The translations under genes and the position numbers were made by a program. DNA of 64,000 bases from Acidimicrobiales bacterium. GTDB taxonomy: Bacteria; Actinomycetota; Acidimicrobiia; Acidimicrobiales; SHLQ01. Each line of letters starts with the position of its first letter. The stretch's first letter is position 1. A model generated the notes under the pieces. It worked only from the letters and a program-made list of their open reading frames with translations, ran no database searches and was not told the origin of the DNA. The stretch covers positions 1-64,000 of the forward strand of contig JAHDDK010000016.1 of the NCBI GenBank assembly GCA_020629375.1. The letters run 5' to 3'. Positions 51,038 through 60,056 of this stretch are shown here, piece by piece.

Positions 51038-51738
51038 GCGGGTTCTCCATGGGAGTCGAGGTCGGGTAGCTGGTTGCGGACGTGCGGCGGACCGGAAAGG
51101 CGCTCGCCGATCGCGCCGGGCAGCTCGCGGGTGGCGAGCCACAGCGGTGTCGAGGTGTAGTCGAAGTAGGAGCTCTGCTCGAGCAGGATCGTGTTCGATC
51201 CCACGACCCCATCCAGGAGACAACCCGCGTGGATCCGCACGCTGTTGTAGACCGCCGGAGAGATCCGGTCGACCGCGTCGCGGTGGACCGGATCAGCGCG
51301 CCATGCGTCTCGATCAGCCGGCGCCGCATGGATGACGAGGTTGGCCCAGTGATCGTCGATCAACTCCATCGACGAGTAGCTCAACATGCCGTCGTGGTGC
51401 CGAAGGCGGTCGAGCAGTCCGTCTTCGGCTTCGAACAACGCCGTGCGATCGGCCTCGGCGCGGTCGCTGAAGAACCCGACCACAAACATGTCGGTCATCG
51501 CCACGATCCGTGCCGGGTCGCACACGATCGTCCGGCGATGGAGATCGTGGACTCGCCACTCCAGCCGTTCATGCGCTTGCAGCGCCCGCCGTCCCGCAGC
51601 AGCCGAACGAATCAGCGCTCGCATGTCCTGGAGCAGATAGTTCATCAAGGCGAGGTCACGCGGGTAATGCTCGATGGAGGCGCAGTCATGACCCTCAGGA
51701 CTCTCATCGGGCAACAGCACACGCACAGACCCAGCCAT
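51034..51738 (-). CDS. unknown protein coupled to the FAD oxidoreductase, ABM-like region
   Basis: A 234-residue protein. Residues about 85-175 (MFVVGFFSDRAEADRTALFEA to RADPVHRDAVDRISP) look like a dimeric alpha/beta-barrel domain of the antibiotic-biosynthesis-monooxygenase type; the rest is unmatched. It lies first in a two-gene unit with the FAD enzyme and divergent from the IclR regulator. An accessory or partner of the oxidoreductase is likely. The start at 51738 is chosen over 51774 because the latter runs into the regulatory gap. Confidence 0.62.
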   Translation of the reverse strand: MAGSVRVLLPDESPEGHDCASIEHYPRDLALMNYLLQDMRALIRSAAAGRRALQAHERLEWRVHDLHRRTIVCDPARIVAMTDMFVVGFFSDRAEADRTALFEAEDGLLDRLRHHDGMLSYSSMELIDDHWANLVIHAAPADRDAWRADPVHRDAVDRISPAVYNSVRIHAGCLLDGVVGSNTILLEQSSYFDYTSTPLWLATRELPGAIGERLSGPPHVRNQLPDLDSHGEPA

Positions 51739-51788
51739 TCGGAGAGCTTCCCACGCTCGGCGCCTTCCTGCCAACAGATGACAGGGTG

Positions 51789-51803
51789 TTTCAGTGTGTG
51801 AAA
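51789..51803. promoter_or_regulatory. inverted repeat TTTCA-GTGTG-TGAAA, probable IclR operator
   Basis: A perfect 5-bp inverted repeat with a 5-bp centre between the divergent IclR gene and the oxidoreductase unit. IclR-family operators are often short TTTCA/TGAAA-like palindromes in such a position. Confidence 0.55.
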
Positions 51804-51835
51804 TCTGCCCAATCGAGCGCTATCTTCTACGCGAC

Positions 51836-52507
51836 ATGCCATCTGATTCGACGCTCCACGCCAGCCGCTCCGCTGAGCGTGTGCTCGACCTCCTCCAACA
51901 CGTCGGTGAGCGAGCACCGACTGCGCTGACCGAGGCCGCCGAGGCAACCGGCATCCCCGTGAGCACGGCGCTACGCCACCTGCGGGTCCTGGCCGACCGG
52001 GGATGGGTCGAACGACGCACCGACGGCTCGTACCAGCTCGGCCCCACAGCGACGCGCCTTGCTCCCGCAGATACCGGCGGAGCCACGCGGGACCGACTTG
52101 TTGCTGTGGCCGAACCACATCTTCGCGGACTCGCGATGGACACGGGCGAGTCCTGCTACCTCGCCGTCCGCAGCGGGGACGAAGCGTTGTATCTATCGAC
52201 GGCTGAAGGAACGCGCACGATCCGTCACGTCGGGTGGGTCGGCCGGAGTGTGCCGATCGCCGGCACGGCCGTTGGCGAGGCACTGACGGCGAACGATCGA
52301 GAGGCTGACCCGTTCAGCAACGTCGGAGCGGCGGAGAGCGATGTCGGCGCAGTGACCGCCCCGATCTGGTTCGGCGACCATGTGGTTGCGGCCATCTCGA
52401 TCCTCGGCCCGGCCTCACGCTTCGATCGCGACTCGATCCGCGTTCTCAGCCCGCTCGCCCATCGGACCGCATCGACTATCGAATCCGCGTTGCACGCCGC
52501 AACCTGA
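51836..52507 (+). CDS. IclR family transcriptional regulator
   Basis: A 223-residue protein with an N-terminal winged HTH (SAERVLDLLQHVGER, then IPVSTALRHLRVLADRGW) and a C-terminal effector domain (GESCYLAVRSGDEALYLS, VGRSVPIAGTAVGEAL). The effector domain is shorter than usual. TATCTT nine bases upstream suggests a nearly leaderless message. It probably controls the divergent oxidoreductase pair, responding to its substrate. Confidence 0.9.
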   Translation: MPSDSTLHASRSAERVLDLLQHVGERAPTALTEAAEATGIPVSTALRHLRVLADRGWVERRTDGSYQLGPTATRLAPADTGGATRDRLVAVAEPHLRGLAMDTGESCYLAVRSGDEALYLSTAEGTRTIRHVGWVGRSVPIAGTAVGEALTANDREADPFSNVGAAESDVGAVTAPIWFGDHVVAAISILGPASRFDRDSIRVLSPLAHRTASTIESALHAAT

Positions 52508-52522
52508 CCCGGCGCCACATCG

Positions 52523-52533
52523 GGGTCAGACCC
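52523..52533. repeat. dispersed palindrome GGGTCAGACCC, copy 3
   Basis: In the 43-bp convergent gap between IclR and the dioxygenase. The following bases (TCGCGTCACGC) resemble those after the copy at 25786 (TCCACCTCACGC), so the repeated unit is longer than the palindrome. Confidence 0.7.
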
Positions 52534-52550
52534 TCGCGTCACGCTGTTGA

Positions 52551-53516
52551 TCAGGTGGCTTCGCGGCCAGCGAGCGTGTTTGTTCCTGTCGAACGTTCCC
52601 GCGTTTTCGGCGCTGCGAGCTTCGAACGCAGATGGTCGGCGACGACGATTGGGTCGTAGACCGAATCCGGTTCATGGGCCGGGTCCAAGACGATCGGGGC
52701 GATCGTGACGTCGAGGTTCGGGTAGTGGAAGTAGGCAACAGACCGACGGTCGCCAGGCACATCGGGCCCTGGTGGAACGACCCGGTGGAGCGTCGAGGGG
52801 TATCGATCGTTGGTCAGCATCGCAAGCAGATCTCCAACGTTCATGAGCAGCGCGCCATCATCGGGCTGGACCTCGGTCCACGACCCCTCAGCACCGACGA
52901 TCTGCAGACCCGGAACCGGGTCAGCCATCAGAAGCGTGAAGGTCGTGTAGTCGCTGTGGGCGCCCATGCGGAGTTGACCTTCGTCAAACGACGTTGCGTG
53001 ACCTGACCGATACTCGATCGCCGCCATCATGTCGGGGCCGTGCTGGCTGATCGGACCGAGGTCGACGCCGACGATCTCTCCGACCACACGATCGAGCAGT
53101 GCAGAAACTCGTTCGAACTCGGCGATCATCGCGGACGCAGCAGCCTCGAAACCCTCTATGCGGTCCGTTGGCCACGGCGTGACTCCATGGAACTCGGACG
53201 TTCCGCGGTCGGCGGATCCCATGTTGAAACTCTCGAAAACGTCCGGAGGCGCATCGACGCCGAGGCTGTACGCCAGCGACTCGCTACCTGGGGAGCGCCA
53301 CCCCCGGTTGGCGAGCGGCGCCGACACCACGTAGTCGGCCTTCGCTGTCGCATCGAGCGCGAAGAAGCGATCGCACATCGTGCGGAACCTCGTGGCGACG
53401 GTCAGATCAATCCCATGCCCAACCAGTTCGACGAAGCCCAGCTCGCCGAGCGCTCGATCCAACAGAACACCCGCGTCTGCCGCCTCGAGATCGACCGTCG
53501 ACACGCCCGTTGCCAT
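52551..53516 (-). CDS. 2-oxoglutarate/Fe(II)-dependent dioxygenase (isopenicillin N synthase-like)
   Basis: A 321-residue enzyme of the 2OG-Fe(II) superfamily: N-terminal DIOX_N region, then the iron ligands HSD (in GAHSDYTTFTLL) and His in STLHRVVPPG, with the 2OG-binding Arg in GDRRSVAYFHYP. The start ATG has TACGAT six bases upstream (leaderless); ten codons upstream in frame are excluded. The substrate is unknown; relatives include gibberellin-type oxidases and flavonoid-like oxidases. It stands alone between an IclR regulator and a helicase. Confidence 0.88.
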   Translation of the reverse strand: MATGVSTVDLEAADAGVLLDRALGELGFVELVGHGIDLTVATRFRTMCDRFFALDATAKADYVVSAPLANRGWRSPGSESLAYSLGVDAPPDVFESFNMGSADRGTSEFHGVTPWPTDRIEGFEAAASAMIAEFERVSALLDRVVGEIVGVDLGPISQHGPDMMAAIEYRSGHATSFDEGQLRMGAHSDYTTFTLLMADPVPGLQIVGAEGSWTEVQPDDGALLMNVGDLLAMLTNDRYPSTLHRVVPPGPDVPGDRRSVAYFHYPNLDVTIAPIVLDPAHEPDSVYDPIVVADHLRSKLAAPKTRERSTGTNTLAGREAT

Positions 53517-53639
53517 CGGCCGATCGTAGGCGAAGCCCCCGGACACGTCCCCCTCGTCTCTTCATGAGACACACGCCTCACGGCGAACCGCCCGGTACGG
53601 CCTAACGTGATGAAGCCGAAGTTTGACAAGGGAGGCGCC

Positions 53640-55334
53640 GTGGCAGTGCCAGAGAACGCGCCAACCAGCGAATTGAGCTTCGCGGACCTCGGGCTACGAC
53701 CCGAGCTGCTCGCTGCGCTGCAACGGCGGGGCTACGAGTCGCCCTCCCCGATCCAAGCGCAGGCCATCCCCACGCTGCTGACGAGCCAAGACCTACTCGG
53801 TCGTGCCGCCACCGGCACCGGCAAGACGGCCGCATTCGCACTTCCCCTGCTCGATCGGCTTGGCGAACGCAACGGATCGGTCCGAGCGATCGTGCTCGCC
53901 CCGACCCGCGAGCTCGCGGGCCAGGTTGCCGACGCCGTCCGTGACTACGGCGTCGAGCTGGGCACGTCGGTCGCATGCCTGACCGGCGGCACACCGATCG
54001 GTCCCCAGCTCGGCGAACTGCGCGCTCGCCCGACGATCGTCGTCGGCACTCCCGGCCGGGTCATCGACCATCTTCGCCGCGGTTCGCTCGACCTCGGCTC
54101 GGTCGATGCCGTCGTGCTCGACGAGGCCGACGAGATGCTGGAAATGGGCTTCGCTGAGGACATCGAGACGATCCTCGACGCCACGCCCGCCGAACGTCAG
54201 ACCGTCCTCTTCTCGGCGACGCTTCCCAAGCGCATCCGGGCGATTGCCTCGAAACATCTTCGCGACGAAGTCACCGTCGACGTTCGGCGACCGTCCGACG
54301 ATGACGCCCCAAGCCTGGTCGATCATCGGGTTCACGTGGTCGCCAAACGCGATAAACCGGCGGCCCTCGGCCGCATCCTCGCCGCCGATCCTCCAACGGC
54401 GGCCATCGTGTTCTGCAAAACGCGAACCGACGTCGACGAGCTGACCGTGGCGATGAACGCCCGGGGCGTGCGCACCGAGGCCCTCCACGGAGGCATGGAC
54501 CAGGATCAGCGCGATCGAGTCCTCGGTCGCTTGCGCGACGAGACCGCCACCCTGCTCATCGCCACCGATGTCGCCGCTCGCGGCCTCGACATCGACCACT
54601 TGACCCACGTGGTCAACGTCGACCTTCCGTCGTCGTCGGACATCTACACCCACCGAGTCGGACGAGTCGGGCGAGCGGGCCGCAAGGGCGTCGCAATCTC
54701 GTTCGCGACGCCGCGTCAGATCGATCTGATCGGCCGCATGGCTCGCGAGACCCGATTCGATCTCGAGGTCCGGCCACTCCCGACACTCGAAGAGGTCGAC
54801 GATGCCCGTCTTCGGCGGCTCGTCGTGCGACTCCGCCACCAGCTCGAGGTCGTCGAACCCGAGACCGAAGACGAACACCTGAACGCCATCGACGCCGTTC
54901 GGGGCCGAATCGGACCGCACCACTCCGACACGGATCTCGCACGAGCAGCGATCGCTCTACTGCTGGAAGCTGACGAAGTCGATCGAACCGAGATCCGCGA
55001 TGCCACCCCCCAACCTCGGGGCAAGGGCGCCAAGAACCGCGGCCCCAAACGAAACGATCGTGGCGCCAAAGGCAAACGGTCGGCTGCGTCAGACGGCGAC
55101 AGAGGCTGGGTCTATGTCGGCGCCGGTCGGGCGAAGGGCATACGACCTGGCGACTTGGTGGGCGCCATCGCCAACGAGACGCGGATCCCCGGCAGCGACA
55201 TCGGCCCAATTCGCATCACCGAACATCACTCGGTGGTCGGCGTCCCCGAGTCGAGCGTCGAAGACGTCGTCAAAAGGCTCGCCGGCGCGACCGTGAAAGG
55301 CAAAAAGGTCAAAACCCGCCGCTGGACCGACTAG
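53640..55334 (+). CDS. deaD: DEAD-box ATP-dependent RNA helicase
   Basis: About 564 residues. Helicase motifs in order: ATGTGKT (I), APTRELA (Ia), TPGR, LDEADEMLEMGF (II), LFSATLP (III), VDLPSSSDIYTHR, HRVGRVGRAG (VI). A basic linker near residue 455-495 precedes a DbpA-type RNA-binding domain (WVYVGAGRAKGIRPGDLVGAI). It likely acts in ribosome assembly or mRNA unwinding. TAACGT at 53603-53608 predicts a message start near 53615; GGGAGG at 53630-53635 then serves GTG 53640 or 53646. A frame start at 53607 would overlap the promoter. Confidence 0.93.
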   Translation: MAVPENAPTSELSFADLGLRPELLAALQRRGYESPSPIQAQAIPTLLTSQDLLGRAATGTGKTAAFALPLLDRLGERNGSVRAIVLAPTRELAGQVADAVRDYGVELGTSVACLTGGTPIGPQLGELRARPTIVVGTPGRVIDHLRRGSLDLGSVDAVVLDEADEMLEMGFAEDIETILDATPAERQTVLFSATLPKRIRAIASKHLRDEVTVDVRRPSDDDAPSLVDHRVHVVAKRDKPAALGRILAADPPTAAIVFCKTRTDVDELTVAMNARGVRTEALHGGMDQDQRDRVLGRLRDETATLLIATDVAARGLDIDHLTHVVNVDLPSSSDIYTHRVGRVGRAGRKGVAISFATPRQIDLIGRMARETRFDLEVRPLPTLEEVDDARLRRLVVRLRHQLEVVEPETEDEHLNAIDAVRGRIGPHHSDTDLARAAIALLLEADEVDRTEIRDATPQPRGKGAKNRGPKRNDRGAKGKRSAASDGDRGWVYVGAGRAKGIRPGDLVGAIANETRIPGSDIGPIRITEHHSVVGVPESSVEDVVKRLAGATVKGKKVKTRRWTD

Positions 55335-55343
55335 GGATGCGCC

Positions 55344-55392
55344 TTCGTAGCCTCCGGCTACGAATCGATGCGGAGACCGGTCTCCGCATCGA
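55344..55392. terminator. two adjacent palindromes at a convergent junction
   Basis: TTCGTAGCC-TCC-GGCTACGAA (55344-55364) is a 9-bp hairpin that includes the stop codon of the ABC ATPase gene. Next to it, 55365-55392 is a perfect 28-bp palindrome without a loop (half TCGATGCGGAGACC), lying entirely in the last codons of that gene. Together they can stop transcription from both sides. Confidence 0.75.
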
Positions 55393-56515
55393 AGAAGTGA
55401 AGTTTGTTGATGTCGAAACGAACGGTGCGCTTCTCGCCTGGGGCCACTGAGCTCTCGGGAGAGAAACGGCCGACGAAGTCGATGTCGGGGGCGAGCCCCT
55501 CGGCCATCATCTCTTCGAGGTCTGGGTCGTCGATCACCATGCGGCTGACACCGACGTCGAAGTGGCAGATGACTTCGGAGCCGAGTGCCTCGCGCACTTT
55601 GACCGTGACGTCGACGTTGCCGTCCGATGATTCGGTGGCGTCGTCGTGGACGTTGTCGGGCCGAATGCCGACGGTGATGTCTTTGCCGTCGTAGGCGTCG
55701 AGTCCGATCCGTTCGGCCATCTCGGCGGGCACGGGCACACGCTGACTCCCGAGTTCGACGGCACCATCCCGGTACGTCGAGCTCCAGAGGTTCATGGCGG
55801 GTGACCCGATGAAGCCGGCCACGAAGACGTTGCCAGGCCGGTTATAAAGCGTTTCGGGCGGTGCGACCTGCTGGAGCCGACCGCCGTTGAGCACCATGAC
55901 CCGGTCGCCCATCGTCATCGCCTCGACCTGATCGTGAGTCACGTACACCGTGGTGACGCCCAGCTCCTCTTGGATGCGAGCGATCTCGGAGCGCATCGAC
56001 ACACGAAGCTTCGCATCGAGGTTAGACAGTGGCTCGTCCATCAAGAACACGGCCGGACGCCGAATCAGTGCTCGCCCCATCGCGACACGCTGGCGCTGCC
56101 CTCCCGAGAGTTGCGATGGCTTGCGATCGAGGAGCTCGGTGAGCTGGAGCGTGCGGGCGATCTGCGTGACGCGCTCATCGAGTTCGGCCTTGTCGACGCC
56201 AGAGATTCGCAGCGGATAGTCCAGGTTCCGGGCGACGGTCATGTGTGGATACAACGCGTAGTTCTGGAACACCATCGCAATGTCGCGGTCCTTTGGCGGA
56301 ATGTCGTTGACCACCCGGTCGCCGATCACGCATTCGCCGCCGGTGATCTGTTCGAGTCCGGCGATCATGCGGAGTGCGGTCGACTTGCCGCACCCCGACG
56401 GCCCCACGAAGACGATGAACTCACCGTCCTCGATCTCGAGGTCGAGGTCGTTGACGGCAGGCTCGGTCGCCCCGTCGTAGACCTTTTGCACCTTCTTGAG
56501 TTCCACTGACGCCAT
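55358..56515 (-). CDS. ugpC: sugar ABC transporter ATPase (UgpC/MsmK type)
   Basis: A 385-residue ATPase: Walker A GPSGCGKST, Q-loop FQNYALYPHMTV, signature LSGGQRQRVAMGRAL, Walker B VFLMDEPLSNLDA, H-loop YVTHDQVEAMT, then a TOBE-type C-terminal domain. GGGGGAG eight bases before the ATG is a good ribosome site. It energises sugar uptake by the divergent binding protein and permeases, and may serve other importers, as MsmX/UgpC-type ATPases do. Confidence 0.92.
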   Translation of the reverse strand: MASVELKKVQKVYDGATEPAVNDLDLEIEDGEFIVFVGPSGCGKSTALRMIAGLEQITGGECVIGDRVVNDIPPKDRDIAMVFQNYALYPHMTVARNLDYPLRISGVDKAELDERVTQIARTLQLTELLDRKPSQLSGGQRQRVAMGRALIRRPAVFLMDEPLSNLDAKLRVSMRSEIARIQEELGVTTVYVTHDQVEAMTMGDRVMVLNGGRLQQVAPPETLYNRPGNVFVAGFIGSPAMNLWSSTYRDGAVELGSQRVPVPAEMAERIGLDAYDGKDITVGIRPDNVHDDATESSDGNVDVTVKVREALGSEVICHFDVGVSRMVIDDPDLEEMMAEGLAPDIDFVGRFSPESSVAPGEKRTVRFDINKLHFFDAETGLRIDS

Positions 56516-56656
56516 TGCCGATTCTCCCCCGTTGACGTGCGAGACTAAACAGGTCTGTTGACGGCGAGCCACACGAGGCCCGCCTTGACGGGCGAATAGC
56601 AAAGTGAAACTGTGCGAATCCGGGGGGCTGGTAAACGGATCGGCTCTCCATGCACT

Positions 56657-56676
56657 ACCGGCGCTTTTTCGCCGGT
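56657..56676 (+). promoter_or_regulatory. leader hairpin before the binding-protein gene
   Basis: ACCGGCG-CTTTTT-CGCCGGT, a 7-bp stem with a 6-nt loop, seven bases before the AGGAGGGG ribosome site at 56683-56690. It may stabilise the message or modulate its translation. Confidence 0.5.
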
Positions 56677-56696
56677 TCCAGCAGGAGGGGAATCCT

Positions 56697-58022
56697 ATGA
56701 CTCACTCGTATCCGACTCCGTCGGCGTGGAACGACGACGTCCAACGTCGCTCAGTTCTCAAGGGCGCCGCAGCTGGCGGCCTCGTCGTCGCCGGTGGCGG
56801 CATCTTGTCCGCCTGCGGTGGCGGAGGGGACTTCAGCGGCGAGATCGGCAATGCGTCCGGCACGCTGAACATCGGTTCGAACGCATCGGACGACGCACCG
56901 AAGGCTGGCCTCAAGGCCGTCGTCGACGCGTTCCCGAACAGCGACGTCGATGTCGTGATCAACACGCTCGACCACAACACCTACCAGGAGAACATCACCA
57001 CGATCCTCCAGGCGCAAGACGATGACGTCCTCGCATGGTTCGCCGGATTCCGCAACAAGTTCTTCGCGGATCAGGGCCTCGTCGGCGACATCTCCGACGT
57101 GTGGGACAACATCGACGGTCTCGGCGAAGGCTTCAAGGCCGCATCGACCGCGTCGGATGGCAATCAGTACTTCGTACCGACGTCGTTCTACACCTGGGCG
57201 GTCAACTACAACAAGAACGTCTTCTCCGAGAACGGCTGGAGCGAACCCACCAACAAGGACGAGCTCCTCAGCCTCGCCGAAGACATGATGAGCGCCGGCA
57301 TCACGCCGTTCGCGTTCGCCAACGACGGCAAGTGGCCGATCATGGGCACGTTCGACGCTCTCAACCTCCGCATCAACGGATACGACTACCACGTCGACCT
57401 GATGGGCGGAAACGAATCGTGGACCGACGACCGCACCCGTGCGGTCTTCAGCACATGGGCCGATCTGCTCCCCTTCCACCAAGAGGGCGCCAACGGCCGC
57501 ACCTGGCAGGAAGCGGCCATCGACATGGAAGAGGGTCGTGTCGGCATGTACCTGCTCGGCACGTTCGCCGCGTCGGCGCTCACCGATGCATCGGTGATGG
57601 ACTTCTTCAACTTCCCGGAGCTCGACTCGAGCATCGGTGCTGCGGCACTCGACGCCCCGATCGACGGATTCCAGATGGTTGCGTCGCCCACCAACGAGGG
57701 TGCCGCCAAGGAGATGCTCCTGCATATGTCGACACCGGCCGCGCAGGACGCGTACCTCGGCGCAGATCCGTCGGTCGTTGCCTCGAACTCGGGCGCCAAC
57801 ACCAGCGTCTACAACGATCTTCAGAAGAAGTCGTCGGAGCTGGCGAGCGCCGCCACCGGTATCTCGCAGTTCCTCGACCGCGACACCATCCCGGACTTCG
57901 CCAGCGCCGCGGGCGACATGTTTGCTGAGTTCATTGAGAACCCCGGCGATGTCGACACGCTGTTGTCTGACCTCGAGGAGAAGAAGGTCGCGATCTTCGC
58001 CGACTTCAACGAGACCAACTGA
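56697..58022 (+). CDS. sugar ABC transporter substrate-binding lipoprotein
   Basis: A 441-residue protein. The N-terminus has a twin-arginine-like motif (RRSVLKGAAAGG) and a lipobox (ILSACGG), so it is probably a Tat-exported lipoprotein. The mature part is a type 1 extracellular solute-binding domain (VVDAFPNSDVDVVINTLDH, FVPTSFYTWAVNYNKNVF). AGGAGGGG six bases before the ATG is one of the strongest ribosome sites in the window, which suits a highly made binding protein. It precedes the two permeases; neighbours suggest a galactoside. Confidence 0.93.
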   Translation: MTHSYPTPSAWNDDVQRRSVLKGAAAGGLVVAGGGILSACGGGGDFSGEIGNASGTLNIGSNASDDAPKAGLKAVVDAFPNSDVDVVINTLDHNTYQENITTILQAQDDDVLAWFAGFRNKFFADQGLVGDISDVWDNIDGLGEGFKAASTASDGNQYFVPTSFYTWAVNYNKNVFSENGWSEPTNKDELLSLAEDMMSAGITPFAFANDGKWPIMGTFDALNLRINGYDYHVDLMGGNESWTDDRTRAVFSTWADLLPFHQEGANGRTWQEAAIDMEEGRVGMYLLGTFAASALTDASVMDFFNFPELDSSIGAAALDAPIDGFQMVASPTNEGAAKEMLLHMSTPAAQDAYLGADPSVVASNSGANTSVYNDLQKKSSELASAATGISQFLDRDTIPDFASAAGDMFAEFIENPGDVDTLLSDLEEKKVAIFADFNETN

Positions 58023-58035
58023 TCGGGTTCGTCCA

Positions 58036-59064
58036 GTGACCGCCACGCACAACCCCTCCGGTGACTCGTCGGAGTCACTGGACGACACCCCGAACGACGA
58101 GCCGTCGTCGTCGACCTCAGACGGAGGTCGGCGGCGTCGGTATTCGTTGCTCACCGACACGGATCGCCGAGTCCTCACCACGATGGTGGGGATCCCGACG
58201 TTCCTCCATGTGACGCTGATCTGGGTTCCGGCAGTGATCACGATCCTGTTGTCGTTCACGAACTGGAACGGCTTCCGCTTCGACAACATGAAGTGGGTCG
58301 GAACCCGCAACTACCGACAGTTGTTCACGGTCTTCGAGAAAGACCTGTACGAGGCGCTCCTCAACAACTTTTGGGTGCTGTTGTTCTTGTTTCTCATCGC
58401 GACGCCGCTCGGCATCCTCATCGCGTACATCCTCGACAAGAACCTTCAGGGCACGGCGATCTATCAGAGCGTCTTCTACTTCCCCGTCGTGCTCTCACTG
58501 GCGGTCGTCGGTTTCATCTGGAAATCGGTGATCTACTCGCCACGCCAGGGAGTGCTCAACGTCTTGCTCGACCGAACCGCCGAAGGCGATCAGATCTCGT
58601 GGCTCGGCAACTCCGACCAGATCATCCCGATCGGCGAGTACGGGCTCACGCAGAACTTCTTGGCGATCATCGCTCCGATGATCTGGCGTCACGTCGGCTA
58701 CATCATGGTGCTGTACCTCGCCGGGCTGAAGTCCGTCGATCCGTCGCTCAAAGAAGCCGCAGCGATCGACGGTTCGAGCGAGTGGCAGGCGTTCAAGAAC
58801 ATCGTCTTCCCGTCGCTGAAACCGGTCAACGTCGTGATCCTCGTCATCACCGTGATCGAGGCGCTGCGGGTGTTCGACATCATCGACGTGCTCAACAATC
58901 CGATCAGCACCGACGTGCTGTCAATCCTCGTGACCGAGTCGATCCTCGGCGAGTCGAGCAACGTTGGCCGCGGATCGGCCTATGGCGTGATGCTGCTGCT
59001 GCTGTGTTTCGGTTTCGTCATTTGGTACCTGCGCTCGACCTTCCGGGAGAACGACACCGCATGA
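58036..59064 (+). CDS. sugar ABC transporter permease (MalF type)
   Basis: A 342-residue permease with a Ser/Asp-rich cytoplasmic N-terminus of about 45 residues and six membrane segments. The ATPase-contact EAA loop is EAAAIDGSSEWQAFKNIVFP. The GTG start is 13 bp after the binding-protein stop. Its stop overlaps the next ATG (ATGA). Confidence 0.92.
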   Translation: MTATHNPSGDSSESLDDTPNDEPSSSTSDGGRRRRYSLLTDTDRRVLTTMVGIPTFLHVTLIWVPAVITILLSFTNWNGFRFDNMKWVGTRNYRQLFTVFEKDLYEALLNNFWVLLFLFLIATPLGILIAYILDKNLQGTAIYQSVFYFPVVLSLAVVGFIWKSVIYSPRQGVLNVLLDRTAEGDQISWLGNSDQIIPIGEYGLTQNFLAIIAPMIWRHVGYIMVLYLAGLKSVDPSLKEAAAIDGSSEWQAFKNIVFPSLKPVNVVILVITVIEALRVFDIIDVLNNPISTDVLSILVTESILGESSNVGRGSAYGVMLLLLCFGFVIWYLRSTFRENDTA

Positions 59065-59933
59065 TCACTCGTCGCCGCAACCAGGTTCTTGCTCAGGCGT
59101 TCCTGTTCATCCTCGCCTTCATCTGGCTCCTCCCGATCGTCGGCATGGTCATCAGCGCGTTCCGCCCGTATGCGGAAACGTCGGTCGACCCCAACGGCTT
59201 CTTCTCGTGGCCCGAGACGCTCACGCTCGACAACTTCCGCAACGCGTGGGAACGCGGCAATATGCCTCGCCACTGGTTCGTGACGTTCATCGTGGTGATC
59301 CCTGCGGTGGTCCTCGTGCTGTTCTTCTCCAGCATGGTGGCCTTCGCTGTCAGCCGTTACTCGTGGAAGTTCAACATCGCGCTGTTGATGTTGTTCACCG
59401 CAGGCAACCTGCTTCCGCCGCAGGCGATCATTCAGCCGCTGTTCCAGATCTACAACCGAATCCCGGTCCCGGAGTTTCCGATCTTCTCTGAGTCCGGTGA
59501 GCTCCGTGGCAGCCTGTTGGGGCTGATCCTGATCCACGTTGCGTTCCAATCCGGGTTCTGCACATTCGTGCTCTCGAACTACATGAAGACGCTCCCGAAG
59601 GAACTGAACGAAGCGGCGATGGTCGACGGCGCCAGCCTCTGGCGGCAGTACTGGCAGATCGTCATGCCGCTCACCCGTCCGGCTCTCGGCGCCCTCGCCA
59701 CCCTCGAGTTCGCGTGGATCTACAACGACTACTTCTGGGCCGTCGTTTTGGTCCAGAAGGGCCGAGACCTGCCGATCACGTCGTCGCTCCGAAACCTGTC
59801 CGGCGAGTTCTTCACGGACGACAACCTCGTCGCCGCCGGTTCCCTGATCGTCGTCCTGCCCACGATCATCATCTACCTCGCGCTGCGAAAACAGTTCATC
59901 TCCGGCCTCGCCGTCGGCGCCAGCAAGGGGTGA
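59061..59933 (+). CDS. sugar ABC transporter permease (MalG type)
   Basis: A 290-residue permease with six membrane segments and the EAA loop EAAMVDGASLWRQYWQIVMP. It is coupled to the first permease by a 4-bp overlap and completes the importer with the divergent ATPase. Confidence 0.92.
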   Translation: MITRRRNQVLAQAFLFILAFIWLLPIVGMVISAFRPYAETSVDPNGFFSWPETLTLDNFRNAWERGNMPRHWFVTFIVVIPAVVLVLFFSSMVAFAVSRYSWKFNIALLMLFTAGNLLPPQAIIQPLFQIYNRIPVPEFPIFSESGELRGSLLGLILIHVAFQSGFCTFVLSNYMKTLPKELNEAAMVDGASLWRQYWQIVMPLTRPALGALATLEFAWIYNDYFWAVVLVQKGRDLPITSSLRNLSGEFFTDDNLVAAGSLIVVLPTIIIYLALRKQFISGLAVGASKG

Positions 59934-59955
59934 CGCTGCTCCTCGCTGCGAGTTC

Positions 59956-60046
59956 GCGCCCTTGGGCGCTCATGCGCAGATCGGCCTGAAACACCAACGG
60001 CGCGAGTTTGCGCAGCAAACTCGGTAAGGGCTTCGCCGAAGGCGAA
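59956..60046. terminator. three tandem hairpins between permease and beta-galactosidase
   Basis: GCGCCC-TT-GGGCGC (59956-59969), CGAGTTTGC-GCA-GCAAACTCG (60003-60023) and TTCGCC-GAA-GGCGAA (60032-60046) fill the 123-bp convergent gap. No T-run follows. They resemble the hairpin-only junctions near 0.1 and 3.9 kb. Confidence 0.7.
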
Positions 60047-60056
60047 ACCGACACGC

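Noticed and set aside
56585..56613. TTGACG as -35 of a promoter for the binding-protein operon
   Set aside because: No acceptable -10 lies 16-19 bases downstream.
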